This document shows, piece by piece, positions 1-10,132 of a stretch of DNA of 64,000 nt. The notes beneath the pieces are model-generated. The model worked only from the letters and a program-made list of their open reading frames with translations, did no database searches and was not told where the DNA came from. A program made the translations under genes and the position numbers. Source of the stretch: Clostridiales bacterium (lineage in GTDB: Bacteria; Bacillota; Clostridia; Christensenellales; CAG-138). Numbering within the stretch: the first letter of the stretch is position 1; each line of letters starts with the position of its first letter. Location of the stretch: the NCBI GenBank assembly GCA_019416935.1, contig DXWI01000007.1, positions 1 through 64,000 on the forward strand, written 5' to 3'.

Positions 1-325
1 CCTTTTAGACCTTGTCCGAACCACCCGTTTTACGGGTGGCTGCGGTTTTTGCAGCCGGAACGGTCGTTTCCCTGTGCCGGACACAGAGCGTGCCCGGTGC
101 TTTTTTTGTCTCAAAAGTGTCACAGGAAAAACACGAAAAGGATACGATCACCGTTTGCACAAAACGGCAGTAACCAGTATACTATATCCTAAGGATGTGT
201 ATGCGTACATATCCCAATCAATCCCGGCCCACAACGGGCGGGGAGCAAACGGAACGGCCGCACGACCATTCGTGCCGCGGCGGGAAGCGGCGGGATGAGG
301 CGGCAATCCGGGAAAGGAATGGATA
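1..325. other. gene-free leader region upstream of lon, with two small hairpins at its left end
   Basis: No convincing coding sequence. Bases 21-27 (CCACCCG) and 33-39 (CGGGTGG) form a 7-bp stem with loop TTTTA, followed at 40-54 by a CTGC/GCAG stem around a T-rich loop. This could be the terminator of a gene left of the window, or the sub-terminal hairpin of an IS200/IS605-type remnant; neither is proven. A short open frame at 74-298 has no ribosome binding site and no recognisable product. The lon promoter lies at 155-183. Confidence 0.5.
155..183 (+). promoter_or_regulatory. sigma-A promoter of lon
   Basis: TTGCAC (155-160), 17-nt spacer, TATACT (178-183). It leaves a leader of about 135 nt before lon. 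No CtsR, CIRCE or other heat-shock operator was recognised. Confidence 0.55.
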
Positions 326-2687
<2,362 letters not shown>

Positions 2688-2707
<20 letters not shown>

Positions 2708-3320
2708 GCAGGCCGCGTTTTTGACGAGCGTCGGGCAGGGGTCGGCATATCCGCCGGCCGCCTGCTGCGAAATCGCGATCGTCGGCAAGAGCAACGTTGG
2801 AAAGTCGAGCCTGATCAACAGCCTCTGCAACAACAAGAAGCTGGCCAAGACCTCTCAGACGCCGGGAAAAACAAGGCTCATCAACTTCTTCCTGCTCAAC
2901 CGGTCGTTTCATCTGGTCGATCTGCCCGGATACGGCTTTGCGCGCGCGAGCAAGACCGAGCAGCAGGGCTGGGGCGAGCTGATGGAAAGCTATCTCGGCA
3001 GCGGGCGCGTCAAGCACCTGTTCCTGCTCATCGATATCCGCCATGCGCCGACGGCGGAGGACCGGCAGATGTTCCGGTGGCTGCTGTATTACGGCGTGCC
3101 GTTCACGCTTGTGGCGACCAAGGCGGACAAGCTTGCCAAATCCAAGCGCCAACAGGCCGCCAACGCCGCGGCCAAGGCATTGGGCGCGCCGCCGTATGCC
3201 ATTCCGTTTTCCACGGAAACCGGCGATGGACGCGACGCACTCCTGACGCGGATCGGTCAGATTTTGCAGGATTCAGAAAAAACGGCCGTTTCTGATGAAA
3301 AATCATCCGTTAACCCTTGA
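2688..3320 (+). CDS. engB: ribosome biogenesis GTP-binding protein YsxC/EngB
   Basis: A 210-aa TRAFAC-class GTPase needed for assembly of the 50S subunit. Visible motifs are G1 GKSNVGKSS, the G2 region with its conserved threonines (TSQTPGKT), G3 DLPGYG and G4 TKAD. Length is normal for the family. The ATG at 2688 lies inside the end of lon (20-nt overlap), behind GCGAGGAG. The last codons overlap the -35 element of the next promoter (3317-3322), so the following zinc-ribbon gene has its own start of transcription. Confidence 0.95.
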
Positions 3321-3345
3321 CATGTTGCTATGGGTTTAGCATAAT
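3317..3345 (+). promoter_or_regulatory. consensus sigma-A promoter for the zinc-ribbon gene
   Basis: TTGACA (3317-3322), exactly 17 nt, CATAAT (3340-3345). The -35 overlaps the stop codon of engB. Transcription should begin near 3352, inside the inverted repeat described in the next entry. Confidence 0.75.
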
Positions 3346-3346
3346 A

Positions 3347-3380
3347 TGCACTGTGCCAAGCGATTGTTTGGCACAGTGCA
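3347..3380 (+). promoter_or_regulatory. 13-bp perfect inverted repeat at the transcription start (operator or 5' hairpin)
   Basis: TGCACTGTGCCAA (3347-3359) and its exact complement TTGGCACAGTGCA (3368-3380) are separated by 8 nt. It begins one base after the -10 and has no T-tract behind it, so a plain terminator is unlikely. It could be a repressor operator straddling +1, or an RNA stem at the 5' end of the zinc-ribbon mRNA. Confidence 0.6.
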
Positions 3381-3475
3381 TTGTGCGAGTAAGCGACACA
3401 TCCGATCCGTTTGTATCGCTCCCGAATATAAAACATGCAGGCCGGCAGATTGCGGCACAGAGGAGAACGGTTGAT

Positions 3476-3769
3476 ATGGCATTGAGGAAGTGCCCCAAGT
3501 GTGAGTTGAACTATATCCGCGAGGGCGAGCAGTATTGCAATGTGTGTATGCGGGCCATGAAGAACGGGCGAATCCAGGTGGAACCCGTTGCGGAAGAGGA
3601 AGAGGCGCTCTGCAGCGAGTGCGGCGAGGCGTCCGTTGTGCGCGGCTATGATCTCTGCGCCAACTGTCTGCGCGAGCAAAAGCGTCAGGCGGAGCTGGAG
3701 AACGCCATCGCGCTTGACGAGGATGCGGAAGCCTTTGAGGACGAGGAAGCGGAGCCGGACGAGGAGTAA
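3476..3769 (+). CDS. small zinc-ribbon protein with an acidic tail
   Basis: A 97-aa protein with four CxxC knuckles (CPKC, CNVC, CSEC, CANC), enough to bind two zinc ions, and an Asp/Glu-rich C-terminus from about residue 78. No enzymatic motif is present. Proteins of this shape in Clostridia are annotated only as zinc-ribbon proteins; a role in nucleic-acid or protein binding is inference. The ATG at 3476 follows GAGGAGAA at good spacing; an in-frame upstream extension to 3317 would run through the promoter and hairpin and is rejected. The phosphoesterase starts 41 nt downstream and is probably co-transcribed. Confidence 0.8.
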   Translation: MALRKCPKCELNYIREGEQYCNVCMRAMKNGRIQVEPVAEEEEALCSECGEASVVRGYDLCANCLREQKRQAELENAIALDEDAEAFEDEEAEPDEE

Positions 3770-3810
3770 CCGCCAAAAGAGGAACGGGACACCGAAAGGG
3801 GGAGAACTGT

Positions 3811-4497
3811 ATGCGCGTGTTTGCCATCGGTGATCTGCACCTTTCCTTTGGTGTCGACAAGCCCATGGACGTTTTTGGCGCTGCGTGGCGCGATCATGCC
3901 GAACGTTTGGATCGGGCATGGCGTGCTGTCGTGGGCGCGGAGGATCTCGTGCTCATTCCGGGCGACATCAGCTGGGCCATCCGGCTGCAGCAGGCGGCGG
4001 ATGATCTTTCGTTCGTATGCGGCCTGCCGGGGCGGAAGCTGCTGCTGCGCGGCAATCATGACTACTGGTGGAGCTCGCTTACGCAGGTGGAGCGCGCGCT
4101 CGACGCTTCGGCAAGCGTGGTGCAGAACAATGCGCTGACCGTCGGCGGCTTTACGATCGGCGGTGCGCGCGGCTGGACGCTGCCGGACGAGGCAAACGAG
4201 GCGGCGGATACGCATATCTATCAGCGCGAGCTGATGCGACTGGAGATGTCCCTGTCGCGTATGGAAACGGGCAGACGGCGCATCGCTATGCTGCATTTTC
4301 CGCCCACCGATGTACACGGTGCGGACACCGGCATGACGAGGCTGCTCGAAAAGTATGGCGTGGAGATCGCGGTCTATGCGCACCTGCATGGGCGCGCGCA
4401 CCGCGCAGCGTTCATCGGAGAGAAAAACGGCGTGCGCTATGTGTTCGCCGCGGCGGATTATTTGCAGTTTGAACCGCTGTTGATTGCGGAGGAATGA
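3811..4497 (+). CDS. calcineurin-like metallophosphoesterase (COG1768 type)
   Basis: A 228-aa soluble phosphohydrolase. All metal-binding blocks of the fold are visible: GDLHL at residues 7-11, GDISW near 51, GNHDYWW near 75, a histidine in LHFPP and HLHGRAH near 192. The substrate is unknown; this family occurs as a single-domain protein across Clostridia and has no assigned physiological role that I know. The ATG at 3811 follows AAGGGGGAG. The gene ends just before a strong intrinsic terminator and probably forms a two-gene unit with the zinc-ribbon gene. Confidence 0.88.
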   Translation: MRVFAIGDLHLSFGVDKPMDVFGAAWRDHAERLDRAWRAVVGAEDLVLIPGDISWAIRLQQAADDLSFVCGLPGRKLLLRGNHDYWWSSLTQVERALDASASVVQNNALTVGGFTIGGARGWTLPDEANEAADTHIYQRELMRLEMSLSRMETGRRRIAMLHFPPTDVHGADTGMTRLLEKYGVEIAVYAHLHGRAHRAAFIGEKNGVRYVFAAADYLQFEPLLIAEE

Positions 4498-4512
4498 GCG
4501 AAATGCTTGCAG

Positions 4513-4549
4513 ACGGAGGGGCGTGTTTCAGATACGCACCCTCCGTTTT
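4513..4549 (+). terminator. intrinsic terminator after the phosphoesterase gene
   Basis: ACGGAGGG (4513-4520) pairs with CCCTCCGT (4539-4546), with a further inner GCGT/ACGC stem, followed by TTTT. Confidence 0.85.
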
Positions 4550-4573
4550 GTCAACGGGCGGAAAGCGGGATAA

Positions 4574-4598
4574 CAAAACCGGCAGACGGTCTGCCGGT
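4574..4598 (-). terminator. intrinsic terminator of the radical SAM gene
   Basis: ACCGGCAGAC (4578-4587) and GTCTGCCGGT (4589-4598) are complementary. On the minus strand the stem is followed by TTTTGTT. It is convergent with the plus-strand terminator at 4513. Confidence 0.8.
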
Positions 4599-4624
4599 AT
4601 CATGCAGCAGGGTTTCTTTGCGGG

Positions 4625-5476
4625 CTAAAACAGCGTTGACTGCTCAAATGCGCGAAAATAGGCGAATATCTGTGCATTGTCATGCACGATGCCGCAGCGG
4701 TCGCAGGTCGAGGCGAACTGCGACCAGAGCGCGGGTGCGTTCGGAGAGGGGAGTTCGTAGGCGTAGCCGTAGGTTTGCTGGTAGCGGGCTTTCATCCCTG
4801 GAAAGTGTCGGTCGAGCGATCGGTAGTAGTGCTCGCGGCTGCCCTCGCGCAGTGTCAGCCCCATGCCGAAGCATACGATGCCCCACACGCCCGTATCCGC
4901 GCACATATCGAGCAGGGCGGCAAGATTTTTTGATGTGTCATTGATAAACGGCAGCAGCGGTTCGATCCAGACCACCGTTGGAATGCCGTGTGATTGCAGC
5001 GTACGCAGCACCTCGAAGCGCCGCGCGGTCGTGCAGACGTTCGGCTCTACAATGCGGCAAAGCGCTTCGTCGGCCGTGGTCAGTGTCATCTGTACGATGC
5101 ATTTGGCCTGTGCGTGAATGGCGTCCAAGAGATCAAGATCACGCAGAATCAGGTCGGATTTCGTCTGTATGGCGAGGCCGAAGCCATAGTTTTGCAGGAT
5201 GGCGAGGCAGCGGCGGGTCAGGCCAAGCGTGCGCTCCTCCGGAAGATACGGGTCGCACATGGCGCCGGCGGCGATCATGCACCGCGCACGTTTTTTGCGC
5301 AGCGCCGCCTCCAGCAGCGCCGGCGCATTGCGTTTGATCGCCACATCCTCAAAGGCGTGTTCCATGTGATAGCACGCGCTGCGCGCATCGCAGTAGATGC
5401 AGCCGTGCGTGCAGCCGCGGTACAGGTTCATGCCATTCTGTGCGGACAGCAGCGTTTTGGCATCCGTAAAGTGCAT
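4625..5476 (-). CDS. radical SAM protein of the spore-photoproduct-lyase/Rv2578c-like group
   Basis: A 283-aa protein with the [4Fe-4S]-SAM signature near the N-terminus (GCTHGCIYCD: Cys22, Cys26, Cys29), the usual CxxxCxxC spacing. The rest resembles COG1533, often labelled DNA repair photolyase; substrates for most of these proteins are unknown. It lacks the long N-terminal extension of true SplB. The ATG at 5476 is preceded by AGAGGAT. It stands alone with its own terminator. I am confident of the radical SAM assignment and unsure of the reaction. Confidence 0.85.
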   Translation of the reverse strand: MHFTDAKTLLSAQNGMNLYRGCTHGCIYCDARSACYHMEHAFEDVAIKRNAPALLEAALRKKRARCMIAAGAMCDPYLPEERTLGLTRRCLAILQNYGFGLAIQTKSDLILRDLDLLDAIHAQAKCIVQMTLTTADEALCRIVEPNVCTTARRFEVLRTLQSHGIPTVVWIEPLLPFINDTSKNLAALLDMCADTGVWGIVCFGMGLTLREGSREHYYRSLDRHFPGMKARYQQTYGYAYELPSPNAPALWSQFASTCDRCGIVHDNAQIFAYFRAFEQSTLF

Positions 5477-5573
5477 GTGTAATCCTCTTGTTTGCGCACA
5501 AATTTTTTTAGAACGGCTTGTTTTGCGCGTCCAACCGAACCGCGGCAGCGGCTACCCTCGCTCCTTTCGTGGG

Positions 5574-6092
5574 TCAGTCCCCATCCGCACCGGTGCGCCG
5601 ACGCCGCTTCCATAGCCGTGCGCCCCAGTAGACGGCGAGGATGAGAAACAGATCCGCGCTGAGCAGGACCCAATTCACAGCGCTGGTGAGCAGCCCGTTC
5701 CGCACGACCGGCTCGCCGCCGGTGAGCAGCGCAAGCAGCGTGATCCCGATCAGCAAGACTGCGAATTCATGCAGCGCGATGAGCGACGACCGGCCGGCCT
5801 TTGGCTCCACACCGCAAAGGGCGTCGCGCAGGATGAGCGTCAGGAAGAACACCGTCAGGGGCGGCAGAAAGCGCAGAGCGGATAAAAATCCGTAAACATT
5901 CCAGCTCACTACGAGCTGTTCAAGCCGTGGGATGAAAGGTCGAATGAGCCATTCGGTGATTATGAACGTTAGGAAACCGTTTTGATAGGCGCGGCCGTGC
6001 TCCATCCGCTGACGTTCGTCGAATTGGCGCTCATACTGGTCCCGACGTTCACGGGCCAACGTTCGATACCAGAGCTTCAGTTTTTGGAACAA
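5574..6092 (-). CDS. multi-pass membrane protein paired with an XRE regulator (DUF6773-like)
   Basis: 172 aa: an Arg/Glu-rich cytoplasmic N-terminus (about 1-38), then about four hydrophobic segments (near 40-60, 66-84, 104-124, 136-156) and a basic tail. I chose a TTG start at 6092: it follows GGAGGACGACAC at ideal spacing and overlaps the last codons of the HTH gene by 16 nt, giving translational coupling. A longer frame to 6344 would run through the HTH gene in a different frame. Clostridia often carry this pairing of a small Cro/CI repressor and a membrane protein. Function is unknown. Confidence 0.78.
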   Translation of the reverse strand: MFQKLKLWYRTLARERRDQYERQFDERQRMEHGRAYQNGFLTFIITEWLIRPFIPRLEQLVVSWNVYGFLSALRFLPPLTVFFLTLILRDALCGVEPKAGRSSLIALHEFAVLLIGITLLALLTGGEPVVRNGLLTSAVNWVLLSADLFLILAVYWGARLWKRRRRTGADGD

Positions 6093-6295
6093 GTGTCGTC
6101 CTCCTCCCCGAAAAGTTCGTCGAGCGAGTTGCCGAGCACCCTGCAAACGGCGCGGCAGAGGCGAATGGTCGGGTTGTAATCCCCCTGTTCGATCGCATTG
6201 ATCGTCTGACGGGAAACACCAACGGCGGCGGCGAGCGCCGCCTGTGTCATACCCTTTTCCAATCTTGCGTGCTTCAAAGCGCTGCTGTGTCCCAT
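6077..6295 (-). CDS. small XRE-family (Cro/CI) transcriptional regulator
   Basis: A 72-aa protein that is almost entirely one helix-turn-helix domain: the recognition region is QAALAAAVGVSRQTINAIEQG (about residues 18-38), followed by the typical YNPTIRLC and SLDELF ending of the YozG-like group. The ATG at 6295 follows AAAGGATG. It heads a two-gene operon with the membrane protein. Its promoter carries a perfect 18-bp palindrome across the -35 element, so negative autoregulation is the simplest reading. Confidence 0.9.
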   Translation of the reverse strand: MGHSSALKHARLEKGMTQAALAAAVGVSRQTINAIEQGDYNPTIRLCRAVCRVLGNSLDELFGEEDDTCSKN

Positions 6296-6315
6296 ACGGC
6301 CATCCTTTCAAAGCG

Positions 6316-6356
6316 ATTGTACAATAGCCTGAGCATCGTGTCAAGTATACTTGACA
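6316..6356 (-). promoter_or_regulatory. promoter and 18-bp palindromic operator of the XRE operon
   Basis: On the minus strand: TTGACA (6344-6339), 17 nt, TACAAT (6321-6316). The -35 is the right half of the perfect palindrome TGTCAAGTATACTTGACA (6339-6356). A dimeric HTH protein bound here would block RNA polymerase. Confidence 0.75.
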
Positions 6357-6365
6357 TCGAACGGT

Positions 6366-6400
6366 AAAAACGAGCGGACGGCGATTTGCCGTCCGCTCGT
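6366..6400 (-). terminator. intrinsic terminator of the PLP enzyme gene
   Basis: ACGAGCGGACGGC (6370-6382) pairs perfectly with GCCGTCCGCTCGT (6388-6400) around GATTT. On the minus strand it is followed by TTTTTA. Confidence 0.88.
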
Positions 6401-6425
6401 TGCTTGGCGGGTTTTTGATGAACTC

Positions 6426-7898
6426 TTACAGATTCTTGAGCAGACCGGTCGCATCGTTGAACTCGTTGATGAGCTCGTCGATGTCCTTCGCCTGATCGTG
6501 CATGTCGGTCCAGTAGTGCTCGTCGTACCACTGCTGGTTGATCTCCTCGTAGGTCTTGCCCTGCTGCTCGACCCAGGTGTAGTACTTGAGGTTGTGGACG
6601 CGCTTGCGGGCCTGATAGGTCAGCTCCTCCATGGAGTCGGTGCGCACGCCCTTGAGGTGCTCCGCGTAGTCGGCTGCGGCCATGGTGGTCGTGTAGGCGC
6701 CATCCGCATCCGCGAGCTCCTGAATGCGGCTCTGGTACATGACGGCGGAGTCCGTACCGACGGTTGCAACGACGTCGTGCTCTGTGAGCTCATAGTACTT
6801 GGCCATCTTGATGCAGCACAGCATGTTCGCAATGCCGGAAATGCCGAGCAGGGAGAGCTTCTCGATGAAGTCGGCCGGTACGCCAACCTCTTCGACGAGG
6901 TATTTCTGGCCGACCGGGTCGTTGAACAGGCGGAGCAGCTTCTGGCTGTCCTCGTCATCGATGGCGATGACCATGTCGGTGTTCTTGACATTGTGAATCC
7001 ACGGCACATGCTTGTCGCCGATGCCCTCAATGCGGTGACCGCCAAAGCCGTTGTTCAGCAGGGTCGGGCACTGGAGCGCTTCGCCCACGGCGAGCTTGGC
7101 GTTCGGATACTGCTCCTTCAGGTAATCGCCGGAGCTCATGGTGCCGGCGGAACCGGAGGTGAAGCAGGCGCCTGCAAAGCGGTCGCCCTCGCCCTTGATG
7201 GACTCGAACGCATCCTGAATCGCCTTACCGGTGACCTGATAGTGCCACACGCAGTTGCCCATTTCCTCAAACTGGTTGAAGATCATGACGTCCTTGCGGG
7301 TCTCGCGCAGCTCCTTGGTCTTGTCGAAGATCTCCTTGACGTTCGACTCGCAGCCCGGGGTCGCAATGACTTCGCCGGCGATATTGGACAGCCATTCAAA
7401 GCGTTCGCGGCTCATCTCGGCCGGCAGAATGGCGATGGAATCGCATGCGAGGAGCTTGGAGTTGAATGCGCCGCCGCGGCAGTAGTTGCCGGTGGACGGC
7501 CAAACGGCCTTATGATAGGTGGGATCAAACTGGCCGGTGACCAGACGCGGAACGAGGCAGCCGAAGGACGCGCCGACCTTGTGGCAGCCGGTGGGGAACC
7601 ACTTGCCGGTCAGCAGGATGATGCGGGCCTTCACGCCGGTGAGCGCCTGCGGAATCTCGATGAAGTTGACATCGCCGAACGTGCCGCCCTGCTCCTTGGG
7701 CTCGTTGCGCCAGGAGATGCGGAACAGGTTGAGCGGATTGAGGTCCCAAAGACCGACGCTCTTCAGGCTTTCCTTGATCTTATCGGGGATCAGGGCCGGG
7801 TTGCGCATCTGCGCAAACGTCGGGATGATGATGCCTTTTTCGCGCGCTCTGTCGATGCTGCGCTGCAAATTGTCGCGGTGGATGGTCAGATCGATCAT
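6426..7898 (-). CDS. PLP-dependent enzyme of the tryptophan synthase beta/cysteine synthase fold (fold type II)
   Basis: 490 aa, longer than cysteine synthase (about 310 aa). The likely Schiff-base lysine is Lys107 in TGCHKVGASFG, and a glycine-rich phosphate-binding loop is seen at FTSGSAGTMSSGD (about 250). Relatives in Clostridia are called PLP-dependent protein subunit beta; their substrate has not been fixed to my knowledge, and a lyase, racemase or dehydratase acting on an amino acid are all possible. The ATG at 7898 follows GGGAG. It is monocistronic, with a promoter at 7959-7987 and a terminator at 6366-6400. Confidence 0.85.
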   Translation of the reverse strand: MIDLTIHRDNLQRSIDRAREKGIIIPTFAQMRNPALIPDKIKESLKSVGLWDLNPLNLFRISWRNEPKEQGGTFGDVNFIEIPQALTGVKARIILLTGKWFPTGCHKVGASFGCLVPRLVTGQFDPTYHKAVWPSTGNYCRGGAFNSKLLACDSIAILPAEMSRERFEWLSNIAGEVIATPGCESNVKEIFDKTKELRETRKDVMIFNQFEEMGNCVWHYQVTGKAIQDAFESIKGEGDRFAGACFTSGSAGTMSSGDYLKEQYPNAKLAVGEALQCPTLLNNGFGGHRIEGIGDKHVPWIHNVKNTDMVIAIDDEDSQKLLRLFNDPVGQKYLVEEVGVPADFIEKLSLLGISGIANMLCCIKMAKYYELTEHDVVATVGTDSAVMYQSRIQELADADGAYTTTMAAADYAEHLKGVRTDSMEELTYQARKRVHNLKYYTWVEQQGKTYEEINQQWYDEHYWTDMHDQAKDIDELINEFNDATGLLKNL

Positions 7899-7958
7899 TT
7901 TTTTGCTCCCATTCAGAATGAATTATTTGTGTGAATCGTTTATGCAACAATTATATTT

Positions 7959-7987
7959 AGCATACACAATTTTTATTGGTTTGTAAA
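7959..7987 (-). promoter_or_regulatory. promoter of the PLP enzyme gene
   Basis: On the minus strand: TTTACA (7987-7982), 17 nt, TATGCT (7964-7959) with a TG extension. The region is AT-rich. Confidence 0.6.
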
Positions 7988-8040
7988 CAGCAAAAACAGG
8001 AATCCTTGTTAATAAGCCGCTTTTTGTCCCACAATTCGGT

Positions 8041-9198
8041 TCATGGCTGCTTAAGCCGTGCAAAAAACGAGGTTTTTGCTTCAAAGGCGAGCAGCAGATC
8101 GACCGATTCCCCATAGCTGGCAACGCCGCTCGGCTGCGCGTTGTGCTTGAGGTAATTGTCGTTGACGCTCGTCGCCGCCTCCTGCGCCTTGCCCTCATAG
8201 GCGTCCCAGTAGGCGCTGTAGTCCGCCAGATCCCGGCGCATACCGTCCGTATAGCACGTGCGAACGATCTCGGCATAGCGCGCGGCATCCGCCCGGGCGA
8301 GCGCGTTGCCGCACAGAAGCAGCGCGTGCATCGCGCCGGAATAGCGCACCGCGGCGTCGGAGGAAACCGCGCAGGAGAGAAACGCGGCAAATTCCGCTTC
8401 GTTTTCGGAGGCAAGGCCGAGCTGATGCGCTGTTTCATGCGCGGCGCCAGCCGGGATCAGCAGCGGCGGCTGATGGATGTTCACATTGGGCTCTGCGGTC
8501 AGGCCGATATAGACGCCGGCGATGCCGAGCCAGCTCAGGCCTTCCGACCAGCAAACCCGCTTTGCCCGCGTTACCCTGCCGGAAAAGACCGGGAACTCCT
8601 GCGCTAGCGCGTCGTAGGCGTCCGGCAGCGCGGCGAAGGCTGTGCCCATATCGGCGGTAAACACGCCGTCGGCATCCTCCTGTACGTCCTGACGAAGCGC
8701 GGCGGCCCGGCGGGCCAGCAGCTCGGTGAGCGAGGCGAGCTCGCCGACCGGACGCGCGGCAACCGGCAGCTCCATGCGCGCGGCGAGCGGCTGCCGGAAA
8801 TAGCACAACCCCCATGTGAGATAGAACAGATTCAGCAGAACGCCGCCGGCGATACCGATGCACAGCAGCACGCGAAGAAACCGGTGCAAGGGGATCCGCC
8901 GGCACGCCGCACGGATCAGCTGCACAAGGAGCAGAACGGCTGCGCCGAGGACGAGCGCATACAGCAGCCATTCGGCCAGCGAAAAGGAAAACCAGTCCGT
9001 GAGCGCGCTGAGCGCGCCGCGCACGGCGGGATAGATGCGCGCGCAATAGACCGTCTCAACCCAGTCCATGCGCCCGGAAAAGAAGCTTGGCAGCCCAAAA
9101 CCGAGCGGCACGAGCAGCAGAAGCGGCAGACGCAGGGCAAGGCTGCGATATGGACGCGGTGCGACGGGGACGGTTTTATGCAAAAAATGTCCGTTCAT
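8041..9198 (-). CDS. DUF3810-type membrane-anchored zinc metalloprotease-like protein
   Basis: 385 aa. The N-terminal 140 residues hold about three membrane segments (near 16-34, 60-85 and 100-120); the C-terminal part contains HETAHQ (near residue 250), an HExxH-like gluzincin motif, with ENEAEF about ten residues on, as in DUF3810. Substrate is unknown. The ATG at 9198 has no ribosome binding site and lies 7 nt after an extended -10, so the message may be leaderless; a TTG at 9183 behind GGA is the alternative start. It is transcribed divergently from the isomerase-like gene. Confidence 0.8.
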   Translation of the reverse strand: MNGHFLHKTVPVAPRPYRSLALRLPLLLLVPLGFGLPSFFSGRMDWVETVYCARIYPAVRGALSALTDWFSFSLAEWLLYALVLGAAVLLLVQLIRAACRRIPLHRFLRVLLCIGIAGGVLLNLFYLTWGLCYFRQPLAARMELPVAARPVGELASLTELLARRAAALRQDVQEDADGVFTADMGTAFAALPDAYDALAQEFPVFSGRVTRAKRVCWSEGLSWLGIAGVYIGLTAEPNVNIHQPPLLIPAGAAHETAHQLGLASENEAEFAAFLSCAVSSDAAVRYSGAMHALLLCGNALARADAARYAEIVRTCYTDGMRRDLADYSAYWDAYEGKAQEAATSVNDNYLKHNAQPSGVASYGESVDLLLAFEAKTSFFARLKQP

Positions 9199-9205
9199 AT
9201 CGACT

Positions 9206-9238
9206 ATCATACCACAAATTCCATGTTCGTGGTATAAT
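9206..9238. promoter_or_regulatory. back-to-back divergent extended -10 promoters on one imperfect palindrome
   Basis: On the plus strand TGG-TATAAT (-10 at 9233-9238); on the minus strand TGG-TATGAT (-10 at 9211-9206). The segment between is an imperfect palindrome with GTGGTAT arms, and each promoter has TACCAC at the -35 position with a 17-nt spacer. The two promoters overlap almost completely, so the genes cannot easily be transcribed from both at once. Confidence 0.65.
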
Positions 9239-9268
9239 GCGTTGGAATGACAAAAGGAGGCGCACAGT

Positions 9269-10075
9269 TTGCAAATCGGCATATCGACCGCGAGCTTTTT
9301 TAACCGGATGACCATCGAGGACGCCGTGCTCGAACTTGGCGCGCGCGGCGTATTGGCTGCGGAGCTGTTTTTGAATTCGTTTTGTGAGTACGAGCCTGCG
9401 TTTACAGCCATGCTGGCCGAGCGGGCAAGGGCCGCAAATGTTCGCGTTCACAGCGTCCATCCGATGAGCACGCAGTTTGAGCCGCAGCTGTTTTCCCTGC
9501 ATCCGCGGCAGCGCGAGGACGCCTTCCGCATCTATGAGCGGGTGCTGCGGGCGGCCAAAGCCCTTGGCGCGGACTGCTATGTCATGCATGGCGCGGCAAC
9601 GCTCAACGGCGCGGCCAAAAATTTGGAGCTTGCACGCATCGCGCCCATCTTTTCGGAACTGGATGAAATGGCGCGTGCCTATGGGGTGACGCTTGCGCTG
9701 GAGAATGTGAGCTGGTGCCTGTTCTGTACGCCGTTGTTTGGCCTGCGGCTGCGCGAATTGACTAAGGATCGGATGCATTTCACGCTCGATATCAAGCAGG
9801 CGGTGCGCAGCGGCTTTTCACCGGCGGACTATATCGACGCGGTGGGCGAGCGAATTGTGAACGTACACCTTTGCGACTATGAGCGTCTGGAAAACGGCGC
9901 GTTCCGCTGGCGCATGCCCATGCAGGGCCGGTGCGATTTTTCCGCGCTGCAATCGGCGCTGCTTGCGCACGGTTATCGTGGGCCGGCATTTGTCGAGGTG
10001 TACAGCGATATGTATGGCGATCTGGACGCGCTCTATCGGGCGCGCGCGGATTGCGAGCGCCTGTTGGGAAATTGA
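9269..10075 (+). CDS. sugar phosphate isomerase/epimerase family protein (TIM barrel)
   Basis: A 268-aa xylose-isomerase-like TIM-barrel protein. Conserved pieces include the metal-binding glutamate in ALENVSWC (near 147), DIKQAV (near 175), NVHLCDYE (near 197) and FVEVYSDMYG (near 240). Such proteins isomerise or epimerise sugars or inositols, and the true substrate cannot be read from sequence. The TTG start at 9269 sits 8 nt after a perfect AGGAGG. It is divergent from the DUF3810 gene. Confidence 0.82.
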   Translation: MQIGISTASFFNRMTIEDAVLELGARGVLAAELFLNSFCEYEPAFTAMLAERARAANVRVHSVHPMSTQFEPQLFSLHPRQREDAFRIYERVLRAAKALGADCYVMHGAATLNGAAKNLELARIAPIFSELDEMARAYGVTLALENVSWCLFCTPLFGLRLRELTKDRMHFTLDIKQAVRSGFSPADYIDAVGERIVNVHLCDYERLENGAFRWRMPMQGRCDFSALQSALLAHGYRGPAFVEVYSDMYGDLDALYRARADCERLLGN

Positions 10076-10132
10076 GGGCTTGCAGCGCGTCCGGCCGCTG
10101 CGGTAAGCGGGTACAGGAAAGCCGGCGCCCCT

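Noticed and set aside
1..54. IS200/IS605 end
   Set aside because: A small hairpin alone is not enough; no tnpA or tnpB sequence lies in the window, and a terminator of an upstream gene explains it as well.
6351..7934. 527-aa plus-strand open frame opposite the PLP enzyme
   Set aside because: Complement of a real gene with a promoter, ribosome binding site and terminator; composition is typical of an antisense frame.
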